Assembly (NCBI GenBank): GCA_043757265.1
Contig: JAYUQP010000012.1
Coordinates: 1-46,566 of the forward strand
Reading direction: 5' to 3'
Length of the DNA: 46,566 bases
Source: JANPLN01 sp043757265
Lineage (GTDB): Bacteria; Bdellovibrionota; Bdellovibrionia; Bdellovibrionales; JAGQZY01
In this document: piece by piece, positions 34,698 through 42,666 of the stretch
How positions within the stretch are numbered: the stretch's first letter is position 1
How the letters are laid out: every line of letters begins with the position of its first letter
Made by a program: the position numbers and the translations under genes
Notes under the pieces: generated by a model
What the model saw: only the letters and a program-made list of their open reading frames with translations
What the model was told of the DNA's origin: nothing
The model's database searches: none

Positions 34698-35252
34698 ATG
34701 TACGTTATCCAGGTCATATTTACACAGTTGTTTCGCATTTTAGCACCATTTCTTGTCGGCGCCAGTTTTTTGATAACCGCCCATGATGCTTTTGCCCAGA
34801 TTGAAGAGGGGCCATCAGAGTCTGAACGAAACTTTCTTAAAGCCCAGCAGGATATGCTTCAGTGGTCATCGACAGATCAAGTGGCTGGTTACGAAGATGC
34901 CAAAACAAAAGCAGCCGCGAGTGGTCAAACGCTTCTTGTTCTCATTTCCGCAACATGGTGTGGATACTGTCCGTCGTTGATTGCAGAAATGCGATCGACT
35001 TTGGCAGCAAACTCATCGTTATCCACTCGCTATTCGCTACATCCTGTCGTCATACAGACCAGTGAGACTATTGACAATAAACTCTATGCACATGATAGCG
35101 TTAGCGGCATGCGCGTGGCTCACGCGCTTTTTGAGCCGTTCGCTGATGGAAGCAACCTCACTTTTAACCAAGCCGTCGCTGTCAGGAAATCCGGTGCCAG
35201 GTCCTGTTTAATCCGGCACAAAGAACACTGTCGAGTATATCCTGCACGATAA
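34698..35252 (+). CDS. Exported thioredoxin-fold protein, 3' end replaced by a repeat element (probably truncated)
   Basis: An N-terminal hydrophobic signal (about residues 6-33, ending ...ITAHDAFAQ) precedes a thioredoxin-like domain with the redox motif WCGYC at residues 87-91. Native sequence runs to about residue 161 (FNQAVAV). The last ~23 residues are translated from the left arm and core of an inverted-repeat element at 35182-35302. The expected C-terminal beta-strand region with cis-proline, usual for this fold, is absent. The gene is therefore best seen as disrupted, although it could still yield a stable shorter protein. Confidence 0.7.
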   Translation: MYVIQVIFTQLFRILAPFLVGASFLITAHDAFAQIEEGPSESERNFLKAQQDMLQWSSTDQVAGYEDAKTKAAASGQTLLVLISATWCGYCPSLIAEMRSTLAANSSLSTRYSLHPVVIQTSETIDNKLYAHDSVSGMRVAHALFEPFADGSNLTFNQAVAVRKSGARSCLIRHKEHCRVYPAR

Positions 35253-35302
35253 GATTGAACCGGATTAAACAGGACCTGGCACCGGATTTTCCGGATTTTC
35301 AG
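35182..35302. mobile_element. MITE/REP-like inverted-repeat element, copy 2 (in the thioredoxin-fold gene)
   Basis: Arms 35186-35216 and 35260-35299 are inverted copies containing GGTGCCAGGTCCTGTTTA. The right arm has the extra AAAATCCGG unit, as in copy 1. TCAG is present on both sides (35182-35185 and 35299-35302), which may be a short target duplication or chance. The core differs from copy 1. Confidence 0.8.
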
Positions 35303-35320
35303 TCGATAGTCCAGGCCTCT

Positions 35321-35347
35321 CATTTATTCAGTAAATTCCGCCGATAG
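35321..35347 (+). promoter_or_regulatory. FliA-like -10 motif upstream of the pilB-type gene
   Basis: GCCGATAG at 35340-35347 resembles the FliA -10 (GCCGATAA). The -35 region at the right distance is CATTTATT, a poor match. A similar, better motif lies at 37110. Confidence 0.3.
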
Positions 35348-35371
35348 TGTGAATATATAAGGAGTTTATTT

Positions 35372-37072
35372 TTGGGAGCAATGAAGAGCTTTCCGCAAAT
35401 TTTAGTCGATGCCTCTGTACTTAATCCACAACAATTAAGTCAGGTACAGGTACGTCTCCCGCAATTCGCCAATCGAATTTCGAGCACGGTTGTCAGCATG
35501 GGTTTTACCGACGGTCACACCATTGCTCGGTTGATTGCCGAAAATTACAGTCTGCCATTAGTGGATGTCGCGTCGGTCGATATAAATATTAAGCTGACAC
35601 AATTCGTAAAACGCGCCTTCTGCGAAAAGTTTTTAGTCATCCCTCTAATTAAAACTGATAAAGGCATCACCATGGCTTTTTCGGATCCAAATTCTTTGCA
35701 TTTCAAAGCCAATATGGAATCCATTTTGGGATGTAGAATCGATCTCGTCGTGGCTCGGGAAGACGAAATTCAAGCAGCCATCGAAAAATACTATGAACCC
35801 ATTCAGCAGGTTACAAAATCCCATATCGAAGCCCCCCAGCAGAATACGCGCTCGTCAATTCAGCAGAATCCCACCCGCAGCATAACTCTGCAAGGCAACG
35901 AAAACTCCGTGCAGTTTATCGACAAGGTGATTGGCGAAGCGATTGCACAAAAGGCTTCGGACATTCACCTTGAGCAGTTTGAAGCACGTTTTCGCGTGCG
36001 CTTTCGAATCGATGGACAAATGGTAGAGATGCTCAACATACCTGGTTTGAATGCCACCGAGGTGGTAAGTCGAATCAAGGTGATGTCGCAGATGGATGTT
36101 TCAGAAAAACGACATCCGCAGGATGGACGGCTCAAATTTAAGTATCGTGAAGAATTCTACGACATGCGTGTAAGCGTAATGCCCACGCTGTTTGGCGAAA
36201 AAATCGTTATTCGTATTATCGACAGAAAAAATCTCAATCAAAATTTAAATATGTTGGGCATGAATCCCATTCAAATCAAAATTTTCAAAAAGTCTTTGGC
36301 TAAATCCCAAGGTATGATCCTTGTTACCGGCCCCACGGGAAGCGGAAAAACAACAACCTTATATTCGGGGCTACTTGAGCTCAATGCCATCGCTAAAAAT
36401 ATCTCTACGGCCGAAGACCCAGTGGAATTTAATTTGGACGGTATCAATCAAGTGCAAGTGAATAGCGAAATTGGATTCACGTTTGCCGAAGCTTTGCGAG
36501 CTTTTTTACGTCAAGATCCTGATGTAATCATGGTCGGTGAGATTCGCGATTTAGAAACAGCAACAATATCCTACAAAGCCGCTTCAACTGGTCATTTGGT
36601 ACTAAGCACCCTTCATACAAACGATGCAATCTCAGCTGTTAGTCGTTTAATAGATATGGGCGTGCCAAAATTTTTGGTGGCAGAGACAACGTCCCTTGTG
36701 GTTGCACAGAGACTAGTTAAAAAATTGTGCGTGCAATGTCGGGTCGCTAAAACGCCGTCTCCACAGTATCTCCTGGATTTGGGAGTGTCGGAAGCCGACT
36801 TGGAGCTTTACGAAAAGGTGTACGAAGAGCGTGGCTGCCAAGCTTGCAACCATACAGGCTACAAAGGGCGAGTTGCGATCCATGAACTTTTAGAGATGAC
36901 CAACGAAATTCGCGAAGCCATTAATAAAAGTGCAACCACTCACGATATCAAGGTGCGCGCTGTAGAAACTGGATTTCTAACTTTGCGTATGCAAGCTTTA
37001 GCAAAGCTGCGCGACGGCGTAATTTCTCTGCAAGAGGTTGTTAACTCGACCTTGTCTGATAAAGATTCCTAA
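35372..37072 (+). CDS. pilB: PilB/GspE-type pilus assembly ATPase
   Basis: This hexameric ATPase powers type IV pilus extension or type II secretion. The 566-residue protein has an N-terminal MshEN/GspE-N domain (about 1-150), a linker, the N2 domain with ASDIHLEQFEARFRVRFRID, Walker A GPTGSGKTTT (about 320-329), the Asp and His boxes (ISTAEDPVEF, STLHTNDA), Walker B region DVIMVGEIRD, and a four-cysteine zinc site (CVQC near 453 and CQAC near 490). The TTG at 35372 has AAGGAG 7 nt upstream; an ATG three codons later is possible. No pilC or pilT is adjacent. Confidence 0.88.
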   Translation: MGAMKSFPQILVDASVLNPQQLSQVQVRLPQFANRISSTVVSMGFTDGHTIARLIAENYSLPLVDVASVDINIKLTQFVKRAFCEKFLVIPLIKTDKGITMAFSDPNSLHFKANMESILGCRIDLVVAREDEIQAAIEKYYEPIQQVTKSHIEAPQQNTRSSIQQNPTRSITLQGNENSVQFIDKVIGEAIAQKASDIHLEQFEARFRVRFRIDGQMVEMLNIPGLNATEVVSRIKVMSQMDVSEKRHPQDGRLKFKYREEFYDMRVSVMPTLFGEKIVIRIIDRKNLNQNLNMLGMNPIQIKIFKKSLAKSQGMILVTGPTGSGKTTTLYSGLLELNAIAKNISTAEDPVEFNLDGINQVQVNSEIGFTFAEALRAFLRQDPDVIMVGEIRDLETATISYKAASTGHLVLSTLHTNDAISAVSRLIDMGVPKFLVAETTSLVVAQRLVKKLCVQCRVAKTPSPQYLLDLGVSEADLELYEKVYEERGCQACNHTGYKGRVAIHELLEMTNEIREAINKSATTHDIKVRAVETGFLTLRMQALAKLRDGVISLQEVVNSTLSDKDS

Positions 37073-37090
37073 AACTCTCCAAAGGTCTTG

Positions 37091-37117
37091 TTCATTTTGA
37101 GACAGTTCTGCCGATAA
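37091..37117 (+). promoter_or_regulatory. FliA (sigma-28)-type promoter before the 137-aa gene
   Basis: GCCGATAA at 37110-37117 is an exact match to the sigma-28 -10 element. An 11-nt spacer separates it from TTCATTTT (37091-37098), which matches the -35 consensus TAAAGTTT at 5 of 8 positions. It lies 38 nt before the start codon. Confidence 0.5.
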
Positions 37118-37154
37118 GAAGATTGAACGGCAAGAGGCTGTTCAAGGAGGCTCC

Positions 37155-37568
37155 ATGGATAAGGTAGCAGGACTTCAATACAACGTACCGGTCCCATCAA
37201 CAATGTCACCATTTTCTGCGCAAGAGCGCGGCCCAATGATTAGGGGACATCATTCATCCATTAGCAAGGCTGTCGATGCCCATCGCGAAATGGTCGAACA
37301 ACGATCAACTCGAAACGCCAACCGCAGAGATTCAACAGGATTCTCCCAGCTCAATAACGACGATCTCGTCGTTGCACAACAGGTGAGCGGTGATGGTATG
37401 GCTCCATCGGAAGGCGAAGAATACTCTAGCTACGAAAACTCACTCATCGAACTTCCATCAACTCAAGCAAAAATGGCAAGCATTCAATCGTTTCAATCTT
37501 CGGAGCCCGATCGCCCGGTGGTTGGCGAGCCCGTTCCAAAAGGAAGCTATCTCGACGTCGAGGCCTGA
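37155..37568 (+). CDS. Hypothetical polar protein (137 aa) behind a FliA-like promoter
   Basis: I do not recognise this protein. It has a strong AAGGAGG ribosome-binding site, no signal peptide or membrane segment, and is rich in Ser, Gln, Glu and Pro with little predicted structure. A central basic stretch (QRSTRNANRRDS) is followed by acidic segments. It overlaps the 3' end of the convergent cpaF-like gene by 22 nt. A sigma-28-type promoter motif upstream suggests co-regulation with late flagellar genes. Confidence 0.7.
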   Translation: MDKVAGLQYNVPVPSTMSPFSAQERGPMIRGHHSSISKAVDAHREMVEQRSTRNANRRDSTGFSQLNNDDLVVAQQVSGDGMAPSEGEEYSSYENSLIELPSTQAKMASIQSFQSSEPDRPVVGEPVPKGSYLDVEA

Positions 37569-38557
37569 GACGAGTTTTCGTCAAAAACTTTTTCAACTGT
37601 AAAACCAAACTCCTCAAGCGAGGTGATTTTAAAAACTCCTTGCAGTCGCCAGGAGTTTTTTTGTTTTTGCGTGACCACAATGTAATCCACCGTAAGTTGT
37701 ATCAAACGCCGAATAGCACTCAGACTCCATTGCGGAGCCCCAATTTGCACAAGCATTTCTAGCCTTAAAAGTGCTTCATTGGCGGAACCTGCATGCAAAC
37801 TTGTCATAGAGCCTGCGTGGCCTGTTGAAAGCGCCATCAATAAATCCTTGGCTTCGCCAGAGCGCACTTCACCCACAATAAGCCGATCCGGTCGCATTCT
37901 GAGTGATTGTCGGAGAAGATCCGACTGCGTGAGCTCCCGTAAATTTCCCTGGTAGTCTTTGCGGGTTAAAAGCTTACTGCTAAAGGGGTTTGCGCACAGC
38001 AGTTCAGGAGTGTCCTCAATAAACACACAGCGATCAGTGCGAGCCTCTGCAACCAGCGAGTTGAGCAGTGTGGTCTTACCACTTCCTGTGCTGCCCACAA
38101 CGATCATATTTTTTTTCTTGCGAACCATGGCTTTTAAAAACTCCATGGATTTGAAATCACACCAGCCTCGCGCCTGAAGATCGTCAAGGCAGATGGGGTC
38201 CTGTCGAAGTCTGCGCAAGGTAAGGCACACATCTGGCGAAATAGGTGGCGCACAAATGTGTAAGCGAAAATGATTCCATTGGCCATCTGCGTAGGGATGC
38301 TCGTAGTTGAATTGCACCCCGGCTTCATCACACACTTGGTGAATAAAATTTTGATGATGCAGCGGGGAATCAAAAGACACATCGGCTTTTAAAAACACGC
38401 CGGCTTTTTCGAACCAGATTTCTTTGGCGTTCAGAACAAGTATTTCGGTGATGTCCAGATCTTGCCAAAACTTTTGTAAGAACTGCCCGTAGTCGGCAAC
38501 GTGAATTTTTAACGGATGCTCTGTTGGCTGAGTTAAAGTGCTGCTCATCAGACTCAC
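37547..38557 (-). CDS. cpaF: CpaF/TadA-like Flp pilus assembly ATPase
   Basis: This secretion ATPase of the VirB11/TadA type drives assembly of Flp (type IVc) pili. The 336-residue protein has the usual helical N-terminal domain shortened, Walker A GSTGSGKTT at 155-163, VFIEDTPELL (Asp box), MRPDRLIVGEVR (Walker B) and GHAGSMTSLHAGS (His box). A GTG start overlaps the stop of the secretin gene (GTGA), so translation is coupled. The ATG three codons in is an alternative. At its 3' end it overlaps a convergent gene. Confidence 0.88.
   Translation of the reverse strand: MSLMSSTLTQPTEHPLKIHVADYGQFLQKFWQDLDITEILVLNAKEIWFEKAGVFLKADVSFDSPLHHQNFIHQVCDEAGVQFNYEHPYADGQWNHFRLHICAPPISPDVCLTLRRLRQDPICLDDLQARGWCDFKSMEFLKAMVRKKKNMIVVGSTGSGKTTLLNSLVAEARTDRCVFIEDTPELLCANPFSSKLLTRKDYQGNLRELTQSDLLRQSLRMRPDRLIVGEVRSGEAKDLLMALSTGHAGSMTSLHAGSANEALLRLEMLVQIGAPQWSLSAIRRLIQLTVDYIVVTQKQKNSWRLQGVFKITSLEEFGFTVEKVFDENSSQASTSR
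37631..37668 (+). terminator. Intrinsic terminator for the 137-aa gene, inside antisense cpaF
   Basis: AAAAACTCCT (37631-37640) and AGGAGTTTTT (37651-37660) form a stem with a 10-nt loop, followed by TTGTTTTT. It lies ~65 nt past the + strand stop and within the cpaF coding region on the other strand. The stem is also followed by U on the - strand, so some termination within cpaF is conceivable. Confidence 0.6.
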
Positions 38558-39795
38558 TGAATGACCCGTGGGGTGACAAAAAAAATGAGTTCAGATTGAT
38601 TGTTCTGATAACTTTCGCTACTAAACAGCGGACTTAAAATGGGGATTTTCAAAAGCCCCGGCAAACCAGTTTTTGTATTTCGCCATTCGTCTTTGATAAG
38701 CCCAGATAAAACCATTGTTTTAGATTCTTCGAGATTCAAGTGACTCGTCACTCGATGGACAATCAGGCCCGGAACACCGCCGTCGTCTTCACGCACATCA
38801 AGAGTCGAAAACTCGCAATCAATTTGTAAATCCATTTTCCCGTGGCGATCGGCCTGCGGCTTGATTTTTAAGATAAGACCGTATTTTTTCCAAACCACAT
38901 TCGATTGAAACTGATTCATGGCTTTGATGGGAAACTCTCCACCTGAGTGAAACGTGGCCTCCTCCCCGGATTGCGAAATTAGAGTCGGTTTGGCAAGCAC
39001 GCGCCCTTTGCCAATCTCTTCGAGGTGATGGATCGTAGCGAGCAAAGAGGCCTGCGGATTGGCAAAAGGCAGAGCCTGAAAAGTAGTCGAAGTAGGCCAT
39101 TGGATCCCAAAGCGTGTCATCTCGCTTCGCTGCACCTCCGCGGCAACGATCGCCACTTCGATCATCGGTATGGATTTGATAGCAAGCGGGGAATCCTCGA
39201 TTTTAATTCCATAGGAATTCAAAATTCTTTGATAATTTTTAAGTTCCTCAGCGGTTGTTTTACCTAAAGTTAAAGCCCAGGAAGGCTCAGTTGCGAAGTA
39301 AGAAAACGACAAGTTGTTTTTCTCAAGCAAAGCTTTCAGCCGCTGATCGATTTGTTTTTGAATATCGGAATCAATCTTAGCTTTTATGATGAATTCATCG
39401 TCCTCGTTGGTGAATTGTGAGAGCCCGTTCCAATCTTCAAAGGTTAAAAATTTTCCTTTAATTTGCAATCGGTGATTATCGATGGAGATTTCAGGTCCCC
39501 GTTTGTCAACGAGCCATGTTTTTAATCTCTGGTAGGTGCGATATGTAGGGGCACGTACAACCCAAACTTGATAGGTTTCGCGCCCTACCTTCAGCTCTAC
39601 CTGGCCGATCTGTTTTCCAACAATTTTGAGGGCTTTTCCCCGCTCTGCCAGTCGAACAACATTGGTTTTGGCAATCGAGACCGTTTGATTTTTTGTAAAG
39701 AGTATTTCGGTACTGGTGCCTGGACTCAACACAAGTGTTTTTGAGAAGCTAATTTGAAAAAGTAAGTAGGTGAGTATTGCCATGCACCAGAGCAA
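38554..39795 (-). CDS. cpaC: CpaC/RcpA-like outer-membrane secretin of the Flp pilus
   Basis: This secretin would form the outer-membrane channel for the pilus. The 413-residue protein has a short signal-type hydrophobic start (MAILTYLLFQISFS; a TTG or the ATG at 39783 could be the start), a pilus-secretin N-terminal domain (BON-like region about 20-130) and the secretin core: LAKPTLISQSGEEATFHSGG, GLILKIKP and TMVLSGLIKDEW, ending LPGLLKIPILSPLFSS and FFVTPRVIQ. It is coupled to cpaF by an overlap. At ~410 residues it is a little short for the family. Confidence 0.85.
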   Translation of the reverse strand: MLWCMAILTYLLFQISFSKTLVLSPGTSTEILFTKNQTVSIAKTNVVRLAERGKALKIVGKQIGQVELKVGRETYQVWVVRAPTYRTYQRLKTWLVDKRGPEISIDNHRLQIKGKFLTFEDWNGLSQFTNEDDEFIIKAKIDSDIQKQIDQRLKALLEKNNLSFSYFATEPSWALTLGKTTAEELKNYQRILNSYGIKIEDSPLAIKSIPMIEVAIVAAEVQRSEMTRFGIQWPTSTTFQALPFANPQASLLATIHHLEEIGKGRVLAKPTLISQSGEEATFHSGGEFPIKAMNQFQSNVVWKKYGLILKIKPQADRHGKMDLQIDCEFSTLDVREDDGGVPGLIVHRVTSHLNLEESKTMVLSGLIKDEWRNTKTGLPGLLKIPILSPLFSSESYQNNQSELIFFVTPRVIQ

Positions 39796-39831
39796 TGCAA
39801 TAGAAAGAATACAAAGAAGGTGTTCAAACCG

Positions 39832-39869
39832 CCGGACAACTTAACCTTGTCCGGAAACCGTTTTTTTTT
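39832..39869 (+). terminator. Stem-loop with T9 tract between kinase and secretin genes
   Basis: CCGGACAA (39832-39839) and TTGTCCGG (39847-39854) form an 8-bp stem, followed by AAACCG and nine T on the + strand. Both neighbouring genes are on the - strand, so it would stop antisense transcripts, or act for the kinase gene as a hairpin without a clear U-tract. Confidence 0.45.
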
Positions 39870-39887
39870 CGGATTTCCGCTGAGAGC

Positions 39888-40955
39888 CTATTTTGCGACA
39901 GAAAACCTAAGTTCGAACTTTTTATCTTTCGCTGAGATCTCAAGATCCCCACCCATAGATTGAACCAACGAATTCACGATAGCTAGCCCCAACCCAGTGC
40001 CTTGAGTGTGGTTCATGATTTTTTCGTTCTTCGTAAATGCCGAGATCAAACTTTGCGGCGCGACGAGCAAGGGCTGAGACATCGTATTGGTGATTGAGAT
40101 CTGATAGTTTTTTACATCTGAAGTAAAAGAGAAAACCACATCGCTGTCGGCAGGAGCGTATTGAAAGCAGTTTGCAAAAATACGCTTAAGAATCTCCGTC
40201 CAAAAAGGCTCAGAAGTCGAGAGCGTCGGCTCTTCGGATTTTAAAACCAAATTTAGCTTCTTATTTTTATCAGCCGCGCTTTTCCAGATTTTTTTAGCCG
40301 AGGCTTCCACGTCAACAACTGTGTAGTCATTTTTTGGACTGTCCGTTTTAAGGCGAGTAATAAAGAGAATATCCTCGATCAACTTTTGCAAGCGTTTGGT
40401 GTTTTTGTCGATATGTTCTAGGTATTTTTTTTGGTCTGCATTTTTGACTTCTTCCTTGAGAAGTTCCAAAAAACTTGTAATGCCGGTGAGGGGAGTGCGC
40501 AGCTCATGGGTCACTAAAATCATAAAGTCAGTTTTCAATTTATCGAGATTTTTCAAAATCTCGTTTTGTTTTTGCAATTCAATCCGCAAAAGATACGTCT
40601 CATAGGCTTTATCGATCGTCATGAGCAGATCATTTGGTTCCCACGGTTTTGTCAGATATCGATAGATTTGCCCTTCATTGATCGCTGCGATGACGGATTC
40701 TAGGTCGGTGTAGCCGGTCAGTAACAGCCGCATTGAGTTTGGCGATAACTGAATCGATTTTTTAAGAAGCTCCACGCCCGTGATCAGCGGCATTCTCTGA
40801 TCGCTAATGATTAATGCCGGCTGAAGTTTTTCGATAAGATTTAAACCCTCTTGGGGCTGCGTGGTTGTGTGGATTTGATACTTTTTTCGGAGGAGGCGCT
40901 CGATGGCTTCGTTGTTGTGAGCTTCGTCGTCGATACAAATCAAAGTTGGTAACAT
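39888..40955 (-). CDS. Receiver-histidine kinase hybrid protein
   Basis: This is a soluble two-component protein of 355 residues with reversed hybrid order: receiver domain first (residues 1-120, phospho-acceptor D52 in IISDQRMP, conserved lysine in YLTKPW), then a short coiled linker, HisKA with H150 (VTHELRTPL) and a HATPase domain with the N-box IFANCFQYAP and G-box GTGLGLAIV. No membrane segment is present, so it probably reports an internal signal or a partner kinase. It lies between the secretin gene and a divergent secreted-protein gene, so a role in pilus control is likely but inferred. Confidence 0.9.
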   Translation of the reverse strand: MLPTLICIDDEAHNNEAIERLLRKKYQIHTTTQPQEGLNLIEKLQPALIISDQRMPLITGVELLKKSIQLSPNSMRLLLTGYTDLESVIAAINEGQIYRYLTKPWEPNDLLMTIDKAYETYLLRIELQKQNEILKNLDKLKTDFMILVTHELRTPLTGITSFLELLKEEVKNADQKKYLEHIDKNTKRLQKLIEDILFITRLKTDSPKNDYTVVDVEASAKKIWKSAADKNKKLNLVLKSEEPTLSTSEPFWTEILKRIFANCFQYAPADSDVVFSFTSDVKNYQISITNTMSQPLLVAPQSLISAFTKNEKIMNHTQGTGLGLAIVNSLVQSMGGDLEISAKDKKFELRFSVAK

Positions 40956-41091
40956 CGCTCAATTATAAATCTAATTTTCTATGCAGAGAACCGCTCTGCA
41001 ACAAACCAGCCTCGCCCAAAGGCTAGAGGTCAAGTTTCTGGCAAAAAAAACCGAAAATACGGTTGGTGGAATAGGTCTTTTTTGGAGAAAC

Positions 41092-42666
41092 ATGAACGTT
41101 AATATGTTCGCGCTTATATTTTTCTTTCCCGCGTTGGTTTTGGGTTTTTGCCCATTTCCACAACAAAATTTTCCAACCGAGCAATTGGACGAACAACATG
41201 CAATGGGTGTTCGTGCTCGCGAATTGCAAACCGCACGCTCCAATCTCGAACGCCAATTTCCGCAAATTAACGCCGACATCTCGCGCACTCGCAATAGTGT
41301 GAGCTATTACTTAAAAGCTCCGTGGGGAGATGCGGTGATCGCGCATATGGATAACGGGTTTGACTGCTGCCATTCAACCCGGCAGTCAGCGCAAGCAACC
41401 GCCCAAAAAACGAATCGCTATCCCGCTGGATCTGACTATGTCGACGCACCGGTGACGGGCGGAGGATCGGAAGTTGTGGACCCATTGCCATACGACGAAG
41501 AACCCGCACCTGCTCCTTCTTATCCAGAGCCGTCGTATCCGGAACCAACCGGGGGCGATAATTATTCGTGCAATGGTTATTCAGGTGATTTTTGCCAATC
41601 CAACTGGGGTCGGAATGACTCGCCATCAAATGGCGGTTTGTGTTTACAAACGGGGTTTGCCGCAACGAATGCGTGGTATAGCGCCTCTTGCCGCAGCGGT
41701 GGACGAGTAAATCCAGGAATTTGTGGCGATGCACGAATTAGTAATTATCCAAACGACTATGAGCAGTGTGTGCAAATTTTAAATGAGTACTATCGACTCT
41801 CGCGGGCGAAGCGTCGAATGTCGGGCCAGATTCAAACTTACAACGATCAAATTAGAGGTCTTAATCAAGAGCGACGCGGAAATTTTGGCGCATTGGCTGG
41901 TAATTTTCTACGTGCCGCTGGACCGTTTTTACTGATGTATGCGATTTCTCAACAGTCACAATCTTCGGTGCGACAGCAGTATCAAACCCAACGGCCAAGA
42001 TATGGTGGAGTAGGTTCCATGGGGCAGCCCAACTCGCTATCAGGCCGATACAGTGGCGGTTCATCGTCGCAGGCTCCAAATTTTTATGGTGCCGACTACG
42101 GACATCCTTTTCAGTCGGGTGGAATGATGGGACAAATTTTGCCCGCGATGATGTCGGGTGGATTTGGCTGTTCTGAAGGTTCGGGCTCTGGTCTGGGTTC
42201 TGTGCTTCCGCTTTTGATGGGCGGAAACCTCGGAGGAAATTTTGACGGAAATCTCGGAGTGGCTCCCTATCAGCCGGGAGGCATTAGCGGCGGCGGTTCT
42301 CGTGGTACTTCTGGAAACGACCGAGGCAACGGATGGATCGGGCCTGCACGACCGCAAACCGGCGGAAATTATCTAGGCCAAGAACGCAACGCCGTTTTTT
42401 ACGATATGTTAGGCGGCGCACGTCAGAGAATTTACGACAGCAACGCAGAGTCTGAGCAAATCTCTAGAATGATGAGTGGTGGTGGCGGATCAATGCCAGG
42501 CATGGGTAACATTACAGGGAGCCTCAACTTGAATGTCGGGGCCTCATCGCAGCAAAGCCCAACTTACGCACCGGGTATGGATTCTTTTGGATTGATTCAA
42601 TCGCTTCTTATGGGTGGCTCAACAGGTGCCACATTCAATCTTCAATCCGTGCCACCGGGCTTTTGA
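41092..42666 (+). CDS. Large secreted Gly/Ser-rich protein next to the Flp pilus genes (hit-locus Bd0109-like candidate)
   Basis: The ATG at 41092 follows GGAG and opens with a signal peptide (MNVNMFALIFFFPALVLG). The mature protein (about 505 residues) has a coiled N-terminal part, a Pro/Tyr-rich segment with PSYPEP repeats, a cysteine-rich middle (at least nine cysteines in the window FDCCH to YEQCV), a second coiled part (RLSRAKRRMSGQIQTYN), one short hydrophobic stretch (AAGPFLLMYAISQ) and a Gly/Ser/Met-rich C-terminus. Size, composition and the position beside Flp pilus genes recall Bd0109 of the B. bacteriovorus hit locus; this is a recollection, not a verified match. Its 3' end overlaps the convergent gene by 25 nt. 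Confidence 0.75.
   Translation: MNVNMFALIFFFPALVLGFCPFPQQNFPTEQLDEQHAMGVRARELQTARSNLERQFPQINADISRTRNSVSYYLKAPWGDAVIAHMDNGFDCCHSTRQSAQATAQKTNRYPAGSDYVDAPVTGGGSEVVDPLPYDEEPAPAPSYPEPSYPEPTGGDNYSCNGYSGDFCQSNWGRNDSPSNGGLCLQTGFAATNAWYSASCRSGGRVNPGICGDARISNYPNDYEQCVQILNEYYRLSRAKRRMSGQIQTYNDQIRGLNQERRGNFGALAGNFLRAAGPFLLMYAISQQSQSSVRQQYQTQRPRYGGVGSMGQPNSLSGRYSGGSSSQAPNFYGADYGHPFQSGGMMGQILPAMMSGGFGCSEGSGSGLGSVLPLLMGGNLGGNFDGNLGVAPYQPGGISGGGSRGTSGNDRGNGWIGPARPQTGGNYLGQERNAVFYDMLGGARQRIYDSNAESEQISRMMSGGGGSMPGMGNITGSLNLNVGASSQQSPTYAPGMDSFGLIQSLLMGGSTGATFNLQSVPPGF

Noticed and set aside
41267..41734. 155-aa antisense frame in the secreted-protein gene
   Set aside because: It arises from biased composition of the Gly/Pro-rich gene and resembles no protein.
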